A DNA stretch of 34,628 nt from JBBSGA01 sp038254585 (GTDB lineage: Bacteria > Chloroflexota > Chloroflexia > Chloroflexales > Kallotenuaceae): positions 1 to 34,628 of the forward strand of contig JBBSGA010000015.1 of NCBI GenBank assembly GCA_038254585.1, read 5' to 3'. Made by a program: the position numbers and the translations under genes. Within the stretch, counting starts at the first letter, position 1. Every line of letters begins with the position of its first letter. The notes under the pieces are model-generated. The model made no database searches and had not been told where the DNA came from. It saw nothing but the letters and a program-made list of their open reading frames with translations. Below, piece by piece: positions 22,753-29,698 of the stretch.

Positions 22753-23524
22753 ATGAAACCCGGAACAGGCACCATCACCCGAAAAATCAGGCTACCGCTC
22801 GTCCTGCTCTTGCTCGGCCTTGCCCAGGGTTGGCCATCCTCAAACGGCACGCGCCGGTTCTGGTGATTCATGGGTTTTGACAGGAAGTATGCGGGACGCG
22901 CGGTACTTGCATACCTCCGTCCGCCTGATGGATGGCAGGGTGCTGACTGCTGGCGGCGTGACCCCACAAGGTATTCTGGCAACCGCTGAACTCTACGATC
23001 CAAGAACCGGTGTCTGGAGCCCAACCGGCAACATGAACTTCGCGCGTGCTTATCACACGGCGACGCTGCTCGACAACGGCAAGGTCCTGGTTGTCGGAGG
23101 CGTCGGTGTTGGCGACCTCGCATCGGCCGAGCTGTACGACCCGGCGGCCGGTACATGGAGCGTGACCAAATCTTGGATGCGCGATGCGAGGCACAACCAC
23201 ACGGCAACTTTGCTGCTCGACGGCCGGGTGCTTGTTGCTGGGGGCTGCCGGTTAAGCGATTGCCGCGCTTTACTCCTGAACACTGCCGAGATCTACGATC
23301 CATTGACGGATAGTTGGACTGCGGGACCTAATATGATTGACGAACGCGCCAATCACACGGCCACGAGGCTTCCGGACGGCCGGGTGCTTCTCGTAGACGG
23401 AGCGCCCTTCCCGACGCTCGGCTGGGGTAGCTCCGAGCTGTACGACCCCGTGACTAAGGGTCCATCAAAGAATAACCTGCCCAGTTTAGAGTGGGATCTA
23501 CGCCAGATTAGGCACCATACTTGA
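22753..23524 (+). pseudogene. N-terminal part of a secreted kelch-repeat protein, frameshifted after the signal peptide
   Basis: ATG 22753, preceded by AGGAG, opens a signal peptide (RKIRLPLVLLLLGLAQG) that runs into a stop at 22866. The kelch repeats are in the next frame (open from about 22820): SWVLTGSMRDARYLHTSVRL, then units of about 50 residues with DGRVLTAGGV, ATAELYDPRTGVWSPTGN and RAYHTATLLDNGKVLVVGGV. A one-base shift between about 22800 and 22860 therefore separates signal and body. The frame then meets TGA at 23522-23524, and the same frame continues from 23537. Kelch repeats form beta-propellers, often in extracellular or carbohydrate-binding proteins. As it stands no exported full-length product can be made. 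Confidence 0.75.
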
Positions 23525-23541
23525 ATAGGTTATATCGTGAC
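23450..23541 (+). repeat. 87-base segment between GTGAC repeats that brings a stop codon into the kelch gene
   Basis: GTGAC occurs at 23450-23454 and 23537-23541. Removing one copy and the 82 bases between (87 in all, 29 codons) keeps the frame and joins LYDPVT to DPNSWRPTGSL, close to the normal kelch unit ELYDPATGTWSLTGSL. The segment is relatively AT-rich, has no kelch features and contains the TGA. Partial inverted repeats AGGGTCC / GGACCCT lie next to the two GTGAC copies. Confidence 0.45.
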
Positions 23542-25258
23542 GGACCCTAACTCGTGGCGCCCTACTGGTAGTCTGAGCAAGCCACATACGCATCATACCG
23601 CTACGTTGCTTCCTACGGGGAAGGTGCTGGTCGCAGGTGGTGGAGACTTTGCGTACGATCCAACAACGGAACTCTACGATCCAGCCCTTGGGACTTGGAG
23701 CCTCACGGGAAGCCTGAATATTGGACGCTATGATGCTACTTCAACGCTGCTGTCGAATGGCACAGTGCTAATGACGGGTGGGATCGTCGCCGTACCTGGC
23801 GCTCAACAAGCTGAGTGGCAGGCAACAACTGAGCTTTACGATCCGGCGACAGGCACATGGAGCTTAGCCCCCAGCTTAAATACAGGCCGCTCCAATCATA
23901 CGGCGGTGCTACTCAAGAATGGAACTGTTCTGGTAAATGGCGGCTACGACAATGACAATACTGAGCCAAAGCTCGCATCGACGGAGCTCTACGGCCCGCT
24001 GGCATCTCCACCGCTGGCGCCACAAGTGACAGCGCCACCCGACCAGACTGGTTACGAAGGGACAGTCGAGGCATTCAGCCTGGGATCGTTCACTGACGCA
24101 GGTACCGGTAGCCCCTGGACGGTGGATATTGACTGGGGTGATGGGTCGAGCCACACGACCTTCAGCGCCGCTACTGCAGGTGCGTTGGGGACGCAAAACC
24201 ATGCGTACGCCGACAATGGCACGTACCAGGCTACGGTTAAGGTGGCGAATAATCACGGCGCCTCCGACTCCAGGATCTTCACCGTGGCGGTGAACAACGT
24301 CGCGCCGGTAGTAACACTAACGCAGCCGGCGGCAATCAACGAAAATGACACGGCAACGCTAAACGGGAGCTTCGCCGATCCGGGCACGCTGGACACCCAC
24401 ACGGTGCTGATCGACTGGGGCGATGCCGCGGCCAAGACCACCCTTAACCTGGCGGCCGGCATCCTCTCCTTCAACGCCTCGCACCAGTACCTGGACGACA
24501 ACCCGACCGGCACGCCCTCGGACAGCTATCCGATCAACGTAACGGTCACCGATAAGGATGGCGGCAGCGGCAGCGCCTCTTCGAGCGTGACGGTGAACAA
24601 CGTCGCGCCGGCCATCACCAGCTTTGCGGGCACAGACTCGCTGATTGGCCCGCTCGCGTTCGCGTCGAGCACTTTCATCACGAACTTCACCGATCCGGGC
24701 GCCCAAGACACCTGGACGGCCAGCTTCACCTATCCGGACGGGTCGCCGACCCAGCAGGTCAACTCGTTCGCAAGCGGCCAGCAGATCACCCACCAGTTTG
24801 CAGCGGCCGGGTGCAATAAGGCCGTCTCGGCCACGGTGGCCGACGACGACACCGGGTCCGCCACGGCCACGACAACCGTGAACGTCGGTACGGGCGCGTT
24901 CCTGCCGCCAATGACGAACCAGCCGGTTACCGACAAGCTCCGCAACGGCCGGGTGCTGCCCGTCAAGGTCCGCATTACCGATTGCAGCGGCAACCCGGTC
25001 ACTAACCTGACGCCCGCGATCCGGCTCGTTGCAGGTGACCAGACCTCAGCGGCCGACGACACCACGGACACGATTACGCCGCCCTCGGTCTCCTCGGCCG
25101 ATACCACAGGCCTCATGCGCCTCGCGGACGGCTATTACATCTACAACCTGCAGGTGAATCTCCCCGCGCTCAACGCGGACTACACGGTCATCATCTACCC
25201 CTATGGGACAGCCAACGCCGGCCAGACGTTGCGGCGCAAGATCCAGGCAACAAAATAG
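23537..25258 (+). CDS. C-terminal part of the kelch protein: kelch repeats, PKD domains, PxKF-type C-terminal domain
   Basis: 573 residues in the same frame as the preceding kelch fragment. Residues 1-155 hold three more kelch units (HHTATLLPTGKVLVAGGG; ATTELYDPATGTWSLAPS). From about 160 come PKD-type Ig domains marked by WTVDIDWGDGSSHTTF and HTVLIDWGDAAAKTTL, separated by VNNVAPVVTL / VNNVAPAITS. The last 130 residues carry LRNGRVLPVKVRITDCSGNP and TTGLMRLADGYYIYNLQV, resembling the PxKF C-terminal domain of bacterial surface proteins. GTG 23537 has no clear ribosome site, so it is probably the continuation of one gene starting at 22753. Without the signal peptide it would stay in the cell. 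Confidence 0.75.
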   Translation: MTDPNSWRPTGSLSKPHTHHTATLLPTGKVLVAGGGDFAYDPTTELYDPALGTWSLTGSLNIGRYDATSTLLSNGTVLMTGGIVAVPGAQQAEWQATTELYDPATGTWSLAPSLNTGRSNHTAVLLKNGTVLVNGGYDNDNTEPKLASTELYGPLASPPLAPQVTAPPDQTGYEGTVEAFSLGSFTDAGTGSPWTVDIDWGDGSSHTTFSAATAGALGTQNHAYADNGTYQATVKVANNHGASDSRIFTVAVNNVAPVVTLTQPAAINENDTATLNGSFADPGTLDTHTVLIDWGDAAAKTTLNLAAGILSFNASHQYLDDNPTGTPSDSYPINVTVTDKDGGSGSASSSVTVNNVAPAITSFAGTDSLIGPLAFASSTFITNFTDPGAQDTWTASFTYPDGSPTQQVNSFASGQQITHQFAAAGCNKAVSATVADDDTGSATATTTVNVGTGAFLPPMTNQPVTDKLRNGRVLPVKVRITDCSGNPVTNLTPAIRLVAGDQTSAADDTTDTITPPSVSSADTTGLMRLADGYYIYNLQVNLPALNADYTVIIYPYGTANAGQTLRRKIQATK

Positions 25259-25281
25259 CAGTGAAGTGAATCTAGGGACAG

Positions 25282-25318
25282 GCAGAGCCGGATCGGCACA
25301 AAACCGATCCGGCTCTGC
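25282..25318 (+). terminator. Strong hairpin terminator of the kelch/PKD gene
   Basis: A perfect 15-bp stem (GCAGAGCCGGATCGG / CCGATCCGGCTCTGC) with a 7-base loop CACAAAA, followed by TGTTT, begins 23 bases beyond the stop codon. Confidence 0.8.
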
Positions 25319-25337
25319 TGTTTACTCCTCGGCGGAG

Positions 25338-25371
25338 GGCGTTGTAGGTCGAGGCGCGGATGCCGCCGACC
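25338..25371 (-). repeat. serC 3'-region repeat, copy A (34 bases identical to 27324-27357)
   Basis: These 34 bases match the serC coding sequence exactly, in the same orientation. On the minus strand they read VGGIRASTYNA, the conserved segment close to the SerC C-terminus. Homology fades on both sides. The copy stands alone between the kelch terminator and the first toxin-antitoxin cassette. Confidence 0.85.
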
Positions 25372-25575
25372 AAGTGGCATGTATTTGCCTGGATACAGCC
25401 TCGAAGCCTTTCCGGCAACGTCAAGGGGCCTGATTGTGTTTGAAATACGGATCTTGACCGGGCATCTAAACGCTCAGCCGTCGGCTGCCCAGCCGCGGTA
25501 AAATGGCGTCGTGTGATCACAGCCACAATCTGCACATACCGAGCGAACAGTTTAGTTTGCGGGAGAGTACGACAC

Positions 25576-25794
25576 ATGACGACACTGCTTGAAGCAGCTA
25601 TCGCGGAACTGCACAAGCTTTCTGCGCCCGAACAAGATGCCATCGCGCAGATCATTTTAGATGAGCTTGCCGACGAACAGCAGTGGGAGAAACAGTTCGC
25701 ACAATCCCAGGATGCACTAGCCCGCCTCGCAGCAAAAGTGCGGAGCGACATCCGCATCGGCCGGGTCAAGCCCATGGGCATGGACGAACTGTGA
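25576..25794 (+). CDS. Antitoxin of a RelE/ParE-type toxin-antitoxin pair
   Basis: 72 residues: MTTLLEAAIAELHKLSAPEQ followed by a helix-rich segment (DAIAQIILDELADEQQWEKQF) and LARLAAKVRSDIRIGRVKPM. The pattern of an N-terminal EAAIAELHKL helix and a basic tail is common in small antitoxins paired with RelE/ParE toxins. Start 25576 is supported by GGGAGAG upstream. Its TGA overlaps the GTG of the toxin (GTGA), so the two are coupled. It should bind and neutralise the toxin and may repress the pair; no operator could be identified. Confidence 0.7.
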   Translation: MTTLLEAAIAELHKLSAPEQDAIAQIILDELADEQQWEKQFAQSQDALARLAAKVRSDIRIGRVKPMGMDEL

Positions 25795-26054
25795 ATTCCT
25801 ACGTGACGGAAGAGTTCGTTGCGTACTTCAGGGCGCTGCCCGACGTCGCCAAAGCGCAAGCCCGCAAGAACTACCGTCTATGGAAACAAAACCCGAGTCA
25901 TCCCAGCCTGCATTTCAAGCGCGTGCATGCGCACGAGCCGCTATACTCCGTGCGGATTGGACGGGGATGGCGCGCATTAGGCTTGCTAGAAAACAACACC
26001 ATAACGTGGTTCTGGATCGGGTCGCACGCCGACTACGATACGCTCATCAGATAA
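25791..26054 (+). CDS. RelE/ParE-superfamily toxin
   Basis: 87 residues, the usual size. Seen: N-terminal helix pair (EEFVAYFRALPDVAKAQARKNYRLWKQNP), then the RelE-like sheet HPSLHFKRVHAHEPLYSVRIGRGWRALGLL and a final strand ITWFWIGSHADYDTLI. The motif YSVRIGRGWRALG and the ending WIGSHADYD are shared by HigB/RelE-like toxins that cut mRNA at the ribosome; ParE-like gyrase poisons share the fold, and the two cannot be told apart here. GTG start overlaps the antitoxin stop. The cassette lies between two copies of the serC 3' region. Confidence 0.8.
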   Translation: MNSYVTEEFVAYFRALPDVAKAQARKNYRLWKQNPSHPSLHFKRVHAHEPLYSVRIGRGWRALGLLENNTITWFWIGSHADYDTLIR

Positions 26055-26067
26055 GCGAGAGCCGATC

Positions 26068-26240
26068 ATGGATGAACTGCGTGCATATCCGAATGGCAAC
26101 ACGAGCCGGATATTTCGGCTCGAGGAACTGGCATACACTATTCAGGACGTGGCCGTGCCGCACGTCGCGTGACCCCCGAGGCGCGCTTCGAGCGCATGCA
26201 TGGCTACACCCTCCACGCCGGCACCGCGTTCTACTGATGA
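26068..26240 (+). pseudogene. Short degenerate reading frames after the RelE-type cassette
   Basis: A 34-codon frame (26068-26172, MDELRAYPNGNTSRIF...) ends at TGA, and a second frame overlapping that stop (GTG 26169 to TGA about 26237) reads TPEARFERMHGYTLHAG. Together they look like one decayed protein end, with a frame change near 26170. I do not recognise the family. A ribosome site is not evident. Confidence 0.3.
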
Positions 26241-26294
26241 TCTATCAATTGCCGCTGTACCCGCCAGTCAGTAATCCGAAGTGATCTGAAGCGT

Positions 26295-26390
26295 CTACCC
26301 GTTCGTGCGTAGAAACTCCCGCATGCAGTCCGCCAGCGCCTGGCAGCCTTCGAGCGTCATGGCGGTGTAGGTCCAGGCGCGGATGCCGGC
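26295..26390 (-). pseudogene. serC 3'-end remnant, copy B (C-terminal 31 codons with stop)
   Basis: Aligned with the end of serC (27258-27350), about 88% of some 92 bases match without gaps. The minus-strand frame is kept, reading GIRAWTYTAMTLEGCQALA and ending EFLRTNG at TAG, where SerC has GIRASTYNAMTHEGCQALA and EFLRTHG. The homology begins about 8 bases beyond the stop of the PIN-toxin gene. It is therefore a second, older copy of the serC end lying in the same orientation as copy A and serC. Confidence 0.85.
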
Positions 26391-26396
26391 AAATAT

Positions 26397-26849
26397 CTAC
26401 GGATGTGCGTTCGGATCCTCGATTGGAAAACCCTCGGAGGCAGCAGCCGCCAGCAAGTTATGGTCTGCACAGACGAACACCGGTAGATTGCCGGTTGCTC
26501 GGCTATATTCCTGGGCAGACGCAAGTTGGATCGCATCCAGAGAGCGTAGGGCATGCCGAACTGCGAGATCGGCAGCATCGGCGAGCACTTGCTGCTCCAG
26601 AGCTACGACAATGTACTCGTTATCTACATGTAACAAGAAGTCGTGGTGTAAACGGCTGAAAGCTGAGGCAGTTAACATGCCTTGCCGATGCCTTCGGGCC
26701 AGGGCGGCTACTGTTTCGACTATTGCTAACCCCGATACGACGATGATATTTCCCGCTCTGCTGTCCGTCCAACCTCGGACCCAAGCGGAGCCTAATTCGG
26801 TGACGTAGCGTTTGGCGAGAGCGCTTGTATCGGTGAAGAAGATGCTCAA
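26397..26849 (-). CDS. PIN-domain (VapC-like) ribonuclease toxin
   Basis: 150 residues. Acidic residues of the metal site are visible: Asp7 in FFTDTSALAKRYV, Glu in LAIVETVAALARR, Asp in LRSLDAIQLASA and Asp in VFVCADHNLLAAA, in the VapC order. Family members cut tRNA, rRNA or other structured RNA. The TTG start overlaps the TGA of the antitoxin gene (TTGA), so it is translated with it. The stop is directly followed by serC remnant B. It belongs to a different PIN subgroup from the toxin at 719-1123. Confidence 0.85.
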   Translation of the reverse strand: MSIFFTDTSALAKRYVTELGSAWVRGWTDSRAGNIIVVSGLAIVETVAALARRHRQGMLTASAFSRLHHDFLLHVDNEYIVVALEQQVLADAADLAVRHALRSLDAIQLASAQEYSRATGNLPVFVCADHNLLAAAASEGFPIEDPNAHP

Positions 26850-27157
26850 TGCGGGCCGCGATCCTCATCGATGAGATCACTAATGAGCTGCGGTCCGGCA
26901 AACAATCGGCCTAGCTCATCACGCTCTTCATCTGACAATGGTACTGCATCCACGGGCGCATACTGTGCCTCACCCAATAGACCCGCCGCCTTCAGCCGGG
27001 CGCGAATTTCGTCACGCGTAGGGTTGGTTTTCTCGGTGGGCTGGACCGGCAGTGGTGTGATCACCAGTTGGATCGGACCCAGCGGAACGTCTGGGGGCAG
27101 ATCGATCTCAAGATGTCGATCTTCGGTGATCGTTGTGGTCAAAGTTATTGAGGTCAT
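26846..27157 (-). CDS. Antitoxin of the PIN-toxin pair
   Basis: 103 residues. MTSITLTTTITEDRHLEIDLPPDVPLGP begins with beta-strands of the kind seen in small strand-rich antitoxins, followed by a linker and a helical C-terminus (RDEIRARLKAAGLLGEA, LSDEERDELGRLFA) that should bind the toxin. Similar N-termini occur in antitoxins paired with PIN toxins in Chloroflexi and Cyanobacteria; no named family is certain. ATG 27157 is preferred to an earlier in-frame ATG inside serC because the longer version would overlap serC. The serC stop codon lies 100 bases away on the same strand. Confidence 0.7.
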   Translation of the reverse strand: MTSITLTTTITEDRHLEIDLPPDVPLGPIQLVITPLPVQPTEKTNPTRDEIRARLKAAGLLGEAQYAPVDAVPLSDEERDELGRLFAGPQLISDLIDEDRGPH

Positions 27158-27257
27158 GGCAATTCCATTTCCCGTTCGGTGGTTCGTGGATAGTGTAGCA
27201 CGGCAGTCCAATAGCAGGGCGGCCGTGCTGCTGTGTCGCCGAATGCCTGCTTCTCGC

Positions 27258-28343
27258 CTAGCCGTGCGTGCGCAGGAACTCCTGCATGAACTCCGCCAGT
27301 GCCTGGCAGCCTTCATGCGTCATGGCGTTGTAGGTCGAGGCGCGGATGCCGCCGACCGAGCGGTGTCCGGCAAGACCGATGAAGCCCTGCTCCGCCGCCT
27401 CGCGCACGAAGGCCTTCTCGAGCTCCTCGCTGGGCAAACGGTAGGTGATGTTCATCAGCGACCGGCTCCTCGGCTCGGCATGGCCGCGGTAGAAGCCGTC
27501 GCTCGCGTCGATCGCGTCGTAGATCACCTGCGCCTTCTCCTCGTTGCGGCGCGCGACTGCTTCGAGTCCGCCCTGGTCGCGCAGCCAGCGCAAAACGAGG
27601 CTCGTGACGTAGATGCCGAAGGTATTCGGCGTGTTGTAGAGCGAGTCGTTCTTGGCGTGGATATCGTAGCGCAGCATCGCCGGCAGCGTCGGAGGGGCTT
27701 TGCCGAGCCACTCGTCACGGATGATCACAATGGTAACGCCCGCGGGGCCGATGTTCTTCTGCGCGCCTGCATAGATCAGGCCGTAGGGCGCGACGTCCAC
27801 GGGACGTGACATGAAGTCGCTCGACATGTCTGCCACGAGCGTCCGGTCGCCGAAGGTCGGCAGCGCGCCCCACTGCGTGCCGAAGATCGTATTGTTCGAG
27901 GTGAAGTGGACGTAGACCGGGTCCGGGCTGAGGTTGATCTCTCCGAGGCTCGGAATGCGACGGTAGTTCTCGGACTTGGTGGTAGCAGCCACATGCGGCT
28001 TTCCGACTTTGCCTGCCTCCTCGAAGGCCTTTTCCGACCACGCGCCGGTGATGATGTAGTCTGCCGTGGCTCCCGGCGGAAGGAAGTTCAGCGGCGCCAT
28101 CGCGAACTGCGTGCTCGCTCCGCCCTGGAGGAAGAGCACGTGGTAGCCCTCCGGCACTCCCAGTAGCTCCTTGACCAGCGCCGCGGCCTCGGCGTTGATC
28201 GCCATATACTCCCTAGAGCGGTGGCTCATCTCCATGACCGACAGGCCGCGACCCTTATAGTCGAGGAGATCGCGCTGGACCTCTTCGAGTACAGGCCGCG
28301 GCAGCATCGCAGGCCCGGGGTTGAAATTGTAGATGTGCGCCAT
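27258..28343 (-). CDS. serC: Phosphoserine aminotransferase
   Basis: 361 residues. It converts 3-phosphohydroxypyruvate and glutamate to phosphoserine, the second step of serine synthesis. Seen: N-terminal YNFNPGPAMLPRPVLEEVQ; the PLP-phosphate-binding LFLQGGASTQFAMAPLNFL; Asp in LVADMSSDFMSRP; Schiff-base Lys196 in YAGAQKNIGPAG; and the C-terminal HRSVGGIRASTYNAMTHEG that contacts the substrate. GGAG lies about 10 bases before the ATG. A ZTP-type riboswitch and terminator upstream should link its expression to purine and one-carbon status. Two partial copies of its 3' end lie downstream. Confidence 0.95.
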   Translation of the reverse strand: MAHIYNFNPGPAMLPRPVLEEVQRDLLDYKGRGLSVMEMSHRSREYMAINAEAAALVKELLGVPEGYHVLFLQGGASTQFAMAPLNFLPPGATADYIITGAWSEKAFEEAGKVGKPHVAATTKSENYRRIPSLGEINLSPDPVYVHFTSNNTIFGTQWGALPTFGDRTLVADMSSDFMSRPVDVAPYGLIYAGAQKNIGPAGVTIVIIRDEWLGKAPPTLPAMLRYDIHAKNDSLYNTPNTFGIYVTSLVLRWLRDQGGLEAVARRNEEKAQVIYDAIDASDGFYRGHAEPRSRSLMNITYRLPSEELEKAFVREAAEQGFIGLAGHRSVGGIRASTYNAMTHEGCQALAEFMQEFLRTHG

Positions 28344-28394
28344 GGTTCACTACTCCTTACGCGTCGATGCAGCGCTCTACCCGCTCCCGACAAC

Positions 28395-28421
28395 AAAAAG
28401 CACCGAAGAAAGCTTCGGTGC
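28395..28421 (-). terminator. Intrinsic terminator in the serC leader (riboswitch expression platform)
   Basis: On the minus strand GCACCGAAG (28421-28413), loop CTTT and CTTCGGTGC (28408-28400) are followed by UUUUUG. It directly follows the riboswitch aptamer and lies 52 bases before the serC start, so it acts as an attenuator of serC. Confidence 0.88.
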
Positions 28422-28505
28422 CCCAGCCCAGGCGAGCGACTGGTTCAGCGCGCTTCGTCGGGCTTCCCCGTGGTGTCGACCCACGTTCGTGCGCCAGTAA
28501 CCCGA
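28400..28505 (-). ncRNA. ZTP (pfl) riboswitch controlling serC
   Basis: The minus-strand leader contains the conserved ZTP blocks in order: GGTTACTGGCG (consensus near GUGACUGGCG), ACACCACGGGGAAGC (consensus near ACCACCGGGGAGC) and CGCTCGCCTGGGC, the hallmark 3' pseudoknot/hairpin. These are followed at once by the intrinsic terminator, the usual expression platform. ZTP riboswitches switch genes on when ZMP/ZTP builds up, signalling 10-formyl-THF shortage; raising serine, the one-carbon donor, fits. The aptamer spans about 28426-28505. Recognition is by eye from the consensus. Confidence 0.82.
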
Positions 28506-28519
28506 GAAGTTATGGCTCT

Positions 28520-28547
28520 AGTATAGCAGCGGCATCCCCTCCGTCAA
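28520..28547 (-). promoter_or_regulatory. Sigma-70 promoter of the serC transcript
   Basis: On the minus strand TTGACG (28547-28542), 16 bases, TATACT (28525-28520). Transcription would start near 28513, giving a leader of about 170 nt containing the riboswitch. Confidence 0.7.
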
Positions 28548-28561
28548 GGGATGCCCACGGC

Positions 28562-29473
28562 CTAGCCGCCGACCTCTGCGACCGCCTTGCCGCGCTTGCG
28601 CGTGACCGTGACAGGCTCGCTCTGCTGGTAGATCTGCGTCGTCGAGATCGACGCGTGTCCGAGCAGTGTCTGCACCGAGCGGAGGTCGGCGCCGTTGGCC
28701 AGCATATGCGCCGCGAAGGAGTGGCGCAGGGTATGCGGCGTGAGCTCCTGAACGCCGAGCTTACCGGCGTAGCGCTTCAAGATCAGCCAGAAGCCCTGGC
28801 GCGTCAGACGCTTGCCGCGGTGGTTCAGGAAGAGCGCCGAATCCGGGTGGTGGTTGCCGCGCGCGAGCTGTGGCCGCGCAATATCGTTGTACTCTTCGAG
28901 CGCCGTGACCGTCGAGCCGCTGATCGGCAAAATCCGCGATTTGCTCTCGCCGCCGCACCGGACGCACTCCGCCTGTAGGTCGACCTCCTCGGTATTCATC
29001 GCCACGAGCTCGCTCACCCGCATACCCGTGGCGTAGAGCAGCTCCAGCATCGCCTTGTCGCGCAGCGCCTCGGGCCCGGAGCTTGCCAGCGGCAGCTCGA
29101 GCAGCTCGTCGACCAGGTTGACCGTGATCGATTTGGGCGGCGTGCGATCCACGCGCGGCGAATCCAGGTCGGCCGTCGGATCGGAGTCGATGATGCCTTC
29201 CCGGTGCAGAAAGGTCGAGAAGGACTTCACCGCCGCGGTACGCCGCGCCAGCGTCGACGTAGCGTAGCGGCGTTCCTTGAGGAAGATCAGAAACGCGAGA
29301 ACGTCGTCGCGGGTCAGCTCCTGCCAATCCTGCTTGCCGCGCTCTGCCACAAACTCACTAAACTGCTCCAGGTCGGTCCGATAGGCCGATGTCGTATTCG
29401 GTGACAGTTTGCGCTCGTTTGCCAGGTGGCTGAGAAATCGCTCAAGCTGCTCGCGCATTCGGGGTTGCTCCAT
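28562..29473 (-). CDS. XerC/XerD-type tyrosine recombinase
   Basis: 303 residues. N-terminal SAM-like core-binding domain (LERFLSHLANERKLSPNTTSAYRTDL) and a C-terminal catalytic domain with the complete set: Arg152 in ATGMRVSEL, Lys178 in GGESKSRILPI, His247 and Arg250 in HTLRHSFAAH, His273 in LLGHASISTT and Tyr282 in TQIYQQS. Length and motif wording match chromosomal XerC/XerD dimer resolvases, but phage- and element-borne relatives look similar. The start at 29473 follows GGAG by 8 bases. It lies 15 bases beyond the serC promoter region and ends before it. Its closeness to the serC-end repeats raises the question whether it acts on them. Confidence 0.88.
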   Translation of the reverse strand: MEQPRMREQLERFLSHLANERKLSPNTTSAYRTDLEQFSEFVAERGKQDWQELTRDDVLAFLIFLKERRYATSTLARRTAAVKSFSTFLHREGIIDSDPTADLDSPRVDRTPPKSITVNLVDELLELPLASSGPEALRDKAMLELLYATGMRVSELVAMNTEEVDLQAECVRCGGESKSRILPISGSTVTALEEYNDIARPQLARGNHHPDSALFLNHRGKRLTRQGFWLILKRYAGKLGVQELTPHTLRHSFAAHMLANGADLRSVQTLLGHASISTTQIYQQSEPVTVTRKRGKAVAEVGG

Positions 29474-29545
29474 CACACATGCTCCGTGGGGGGCTTCCAC
29501 GGCATCGCGGATGGTAGCGCATTCAACGAGCGATGTCAACCGAGG

Positions 29546-29610
29546 TTACAGGAGACAGGAGTAAATAGGCTCGTCGCAGTCGCCTATTCCGTGTTCCCTG
29601 TCCCCTGTAA
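29546..29610. repeat. 65-bp intergenic palindromic element
   Basis: TTACAGGAGACAGG (29546-29559) pairs at 13 of 14 positions with CCTGTCCCCTGTAA (29597-29610), and AATAGG (29564-29569) pairs with CCTATT (29583-29588). The two nested arms lie between the divergent recombinase and herA genes. The purine-rich ACAGGxGACAGG style resembles the element at 3515-3589. Confidence 0.6.
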
Positions 29611-29621
29611 TCTACATGTGG

Positions 29622-29627
29622 TATAGT
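29622..29627 (+). promoter_or_regulatory. Extended -10 element upstream of herA
   Basis: TGG-TATAGT: a TATAGT hexamer preceded by the TGn extension, 71 bases before the herA start. The -35 region falls inside the palindromic element. Confidence 0.45.
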
Positions 29628-29698
29628 GCCGCCGTCCCGACCTCTCGATCGAGGCGGTTTTGCTTGCTCCATCACTACCACTTGCCGAGGTTCCACGT

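Noticed and set aside
23522..23524. The in-frame TGA of the kelch gene as a selenocysteine codon, given SelB in the window
   Set aside because: I see no bacterial SECIS-type hairpin just after the TGA, kelch repeats are not known selenoproteins, and the TGA lies in a segment that looks inserted.
23000..24000. Periodic similarity as a possible CRISPR or tandem DNA repeat
   Set aside because: The period comes from kelch units at protein level; the DNA copies are diverged and there are no uniform spacers.
25411..25418. TCCGGCAA after copy A as an extension of the serC repeat
   Set aside because: The spacing differs by about 31 bases from serC and only 8 bases match.
26900..27809. Plus-strand frame across the antitoxin and the serC end
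   Set aside because: It is antisense to two supported genes and shows no domain.
28562..29473. Calling the recombinase a phage integrase
   Set aside because: Its length and motif wording fit chromosomal XerC/XerD, and no phage genes are nearby; a role at the serC repeats is left as a hypothesis.
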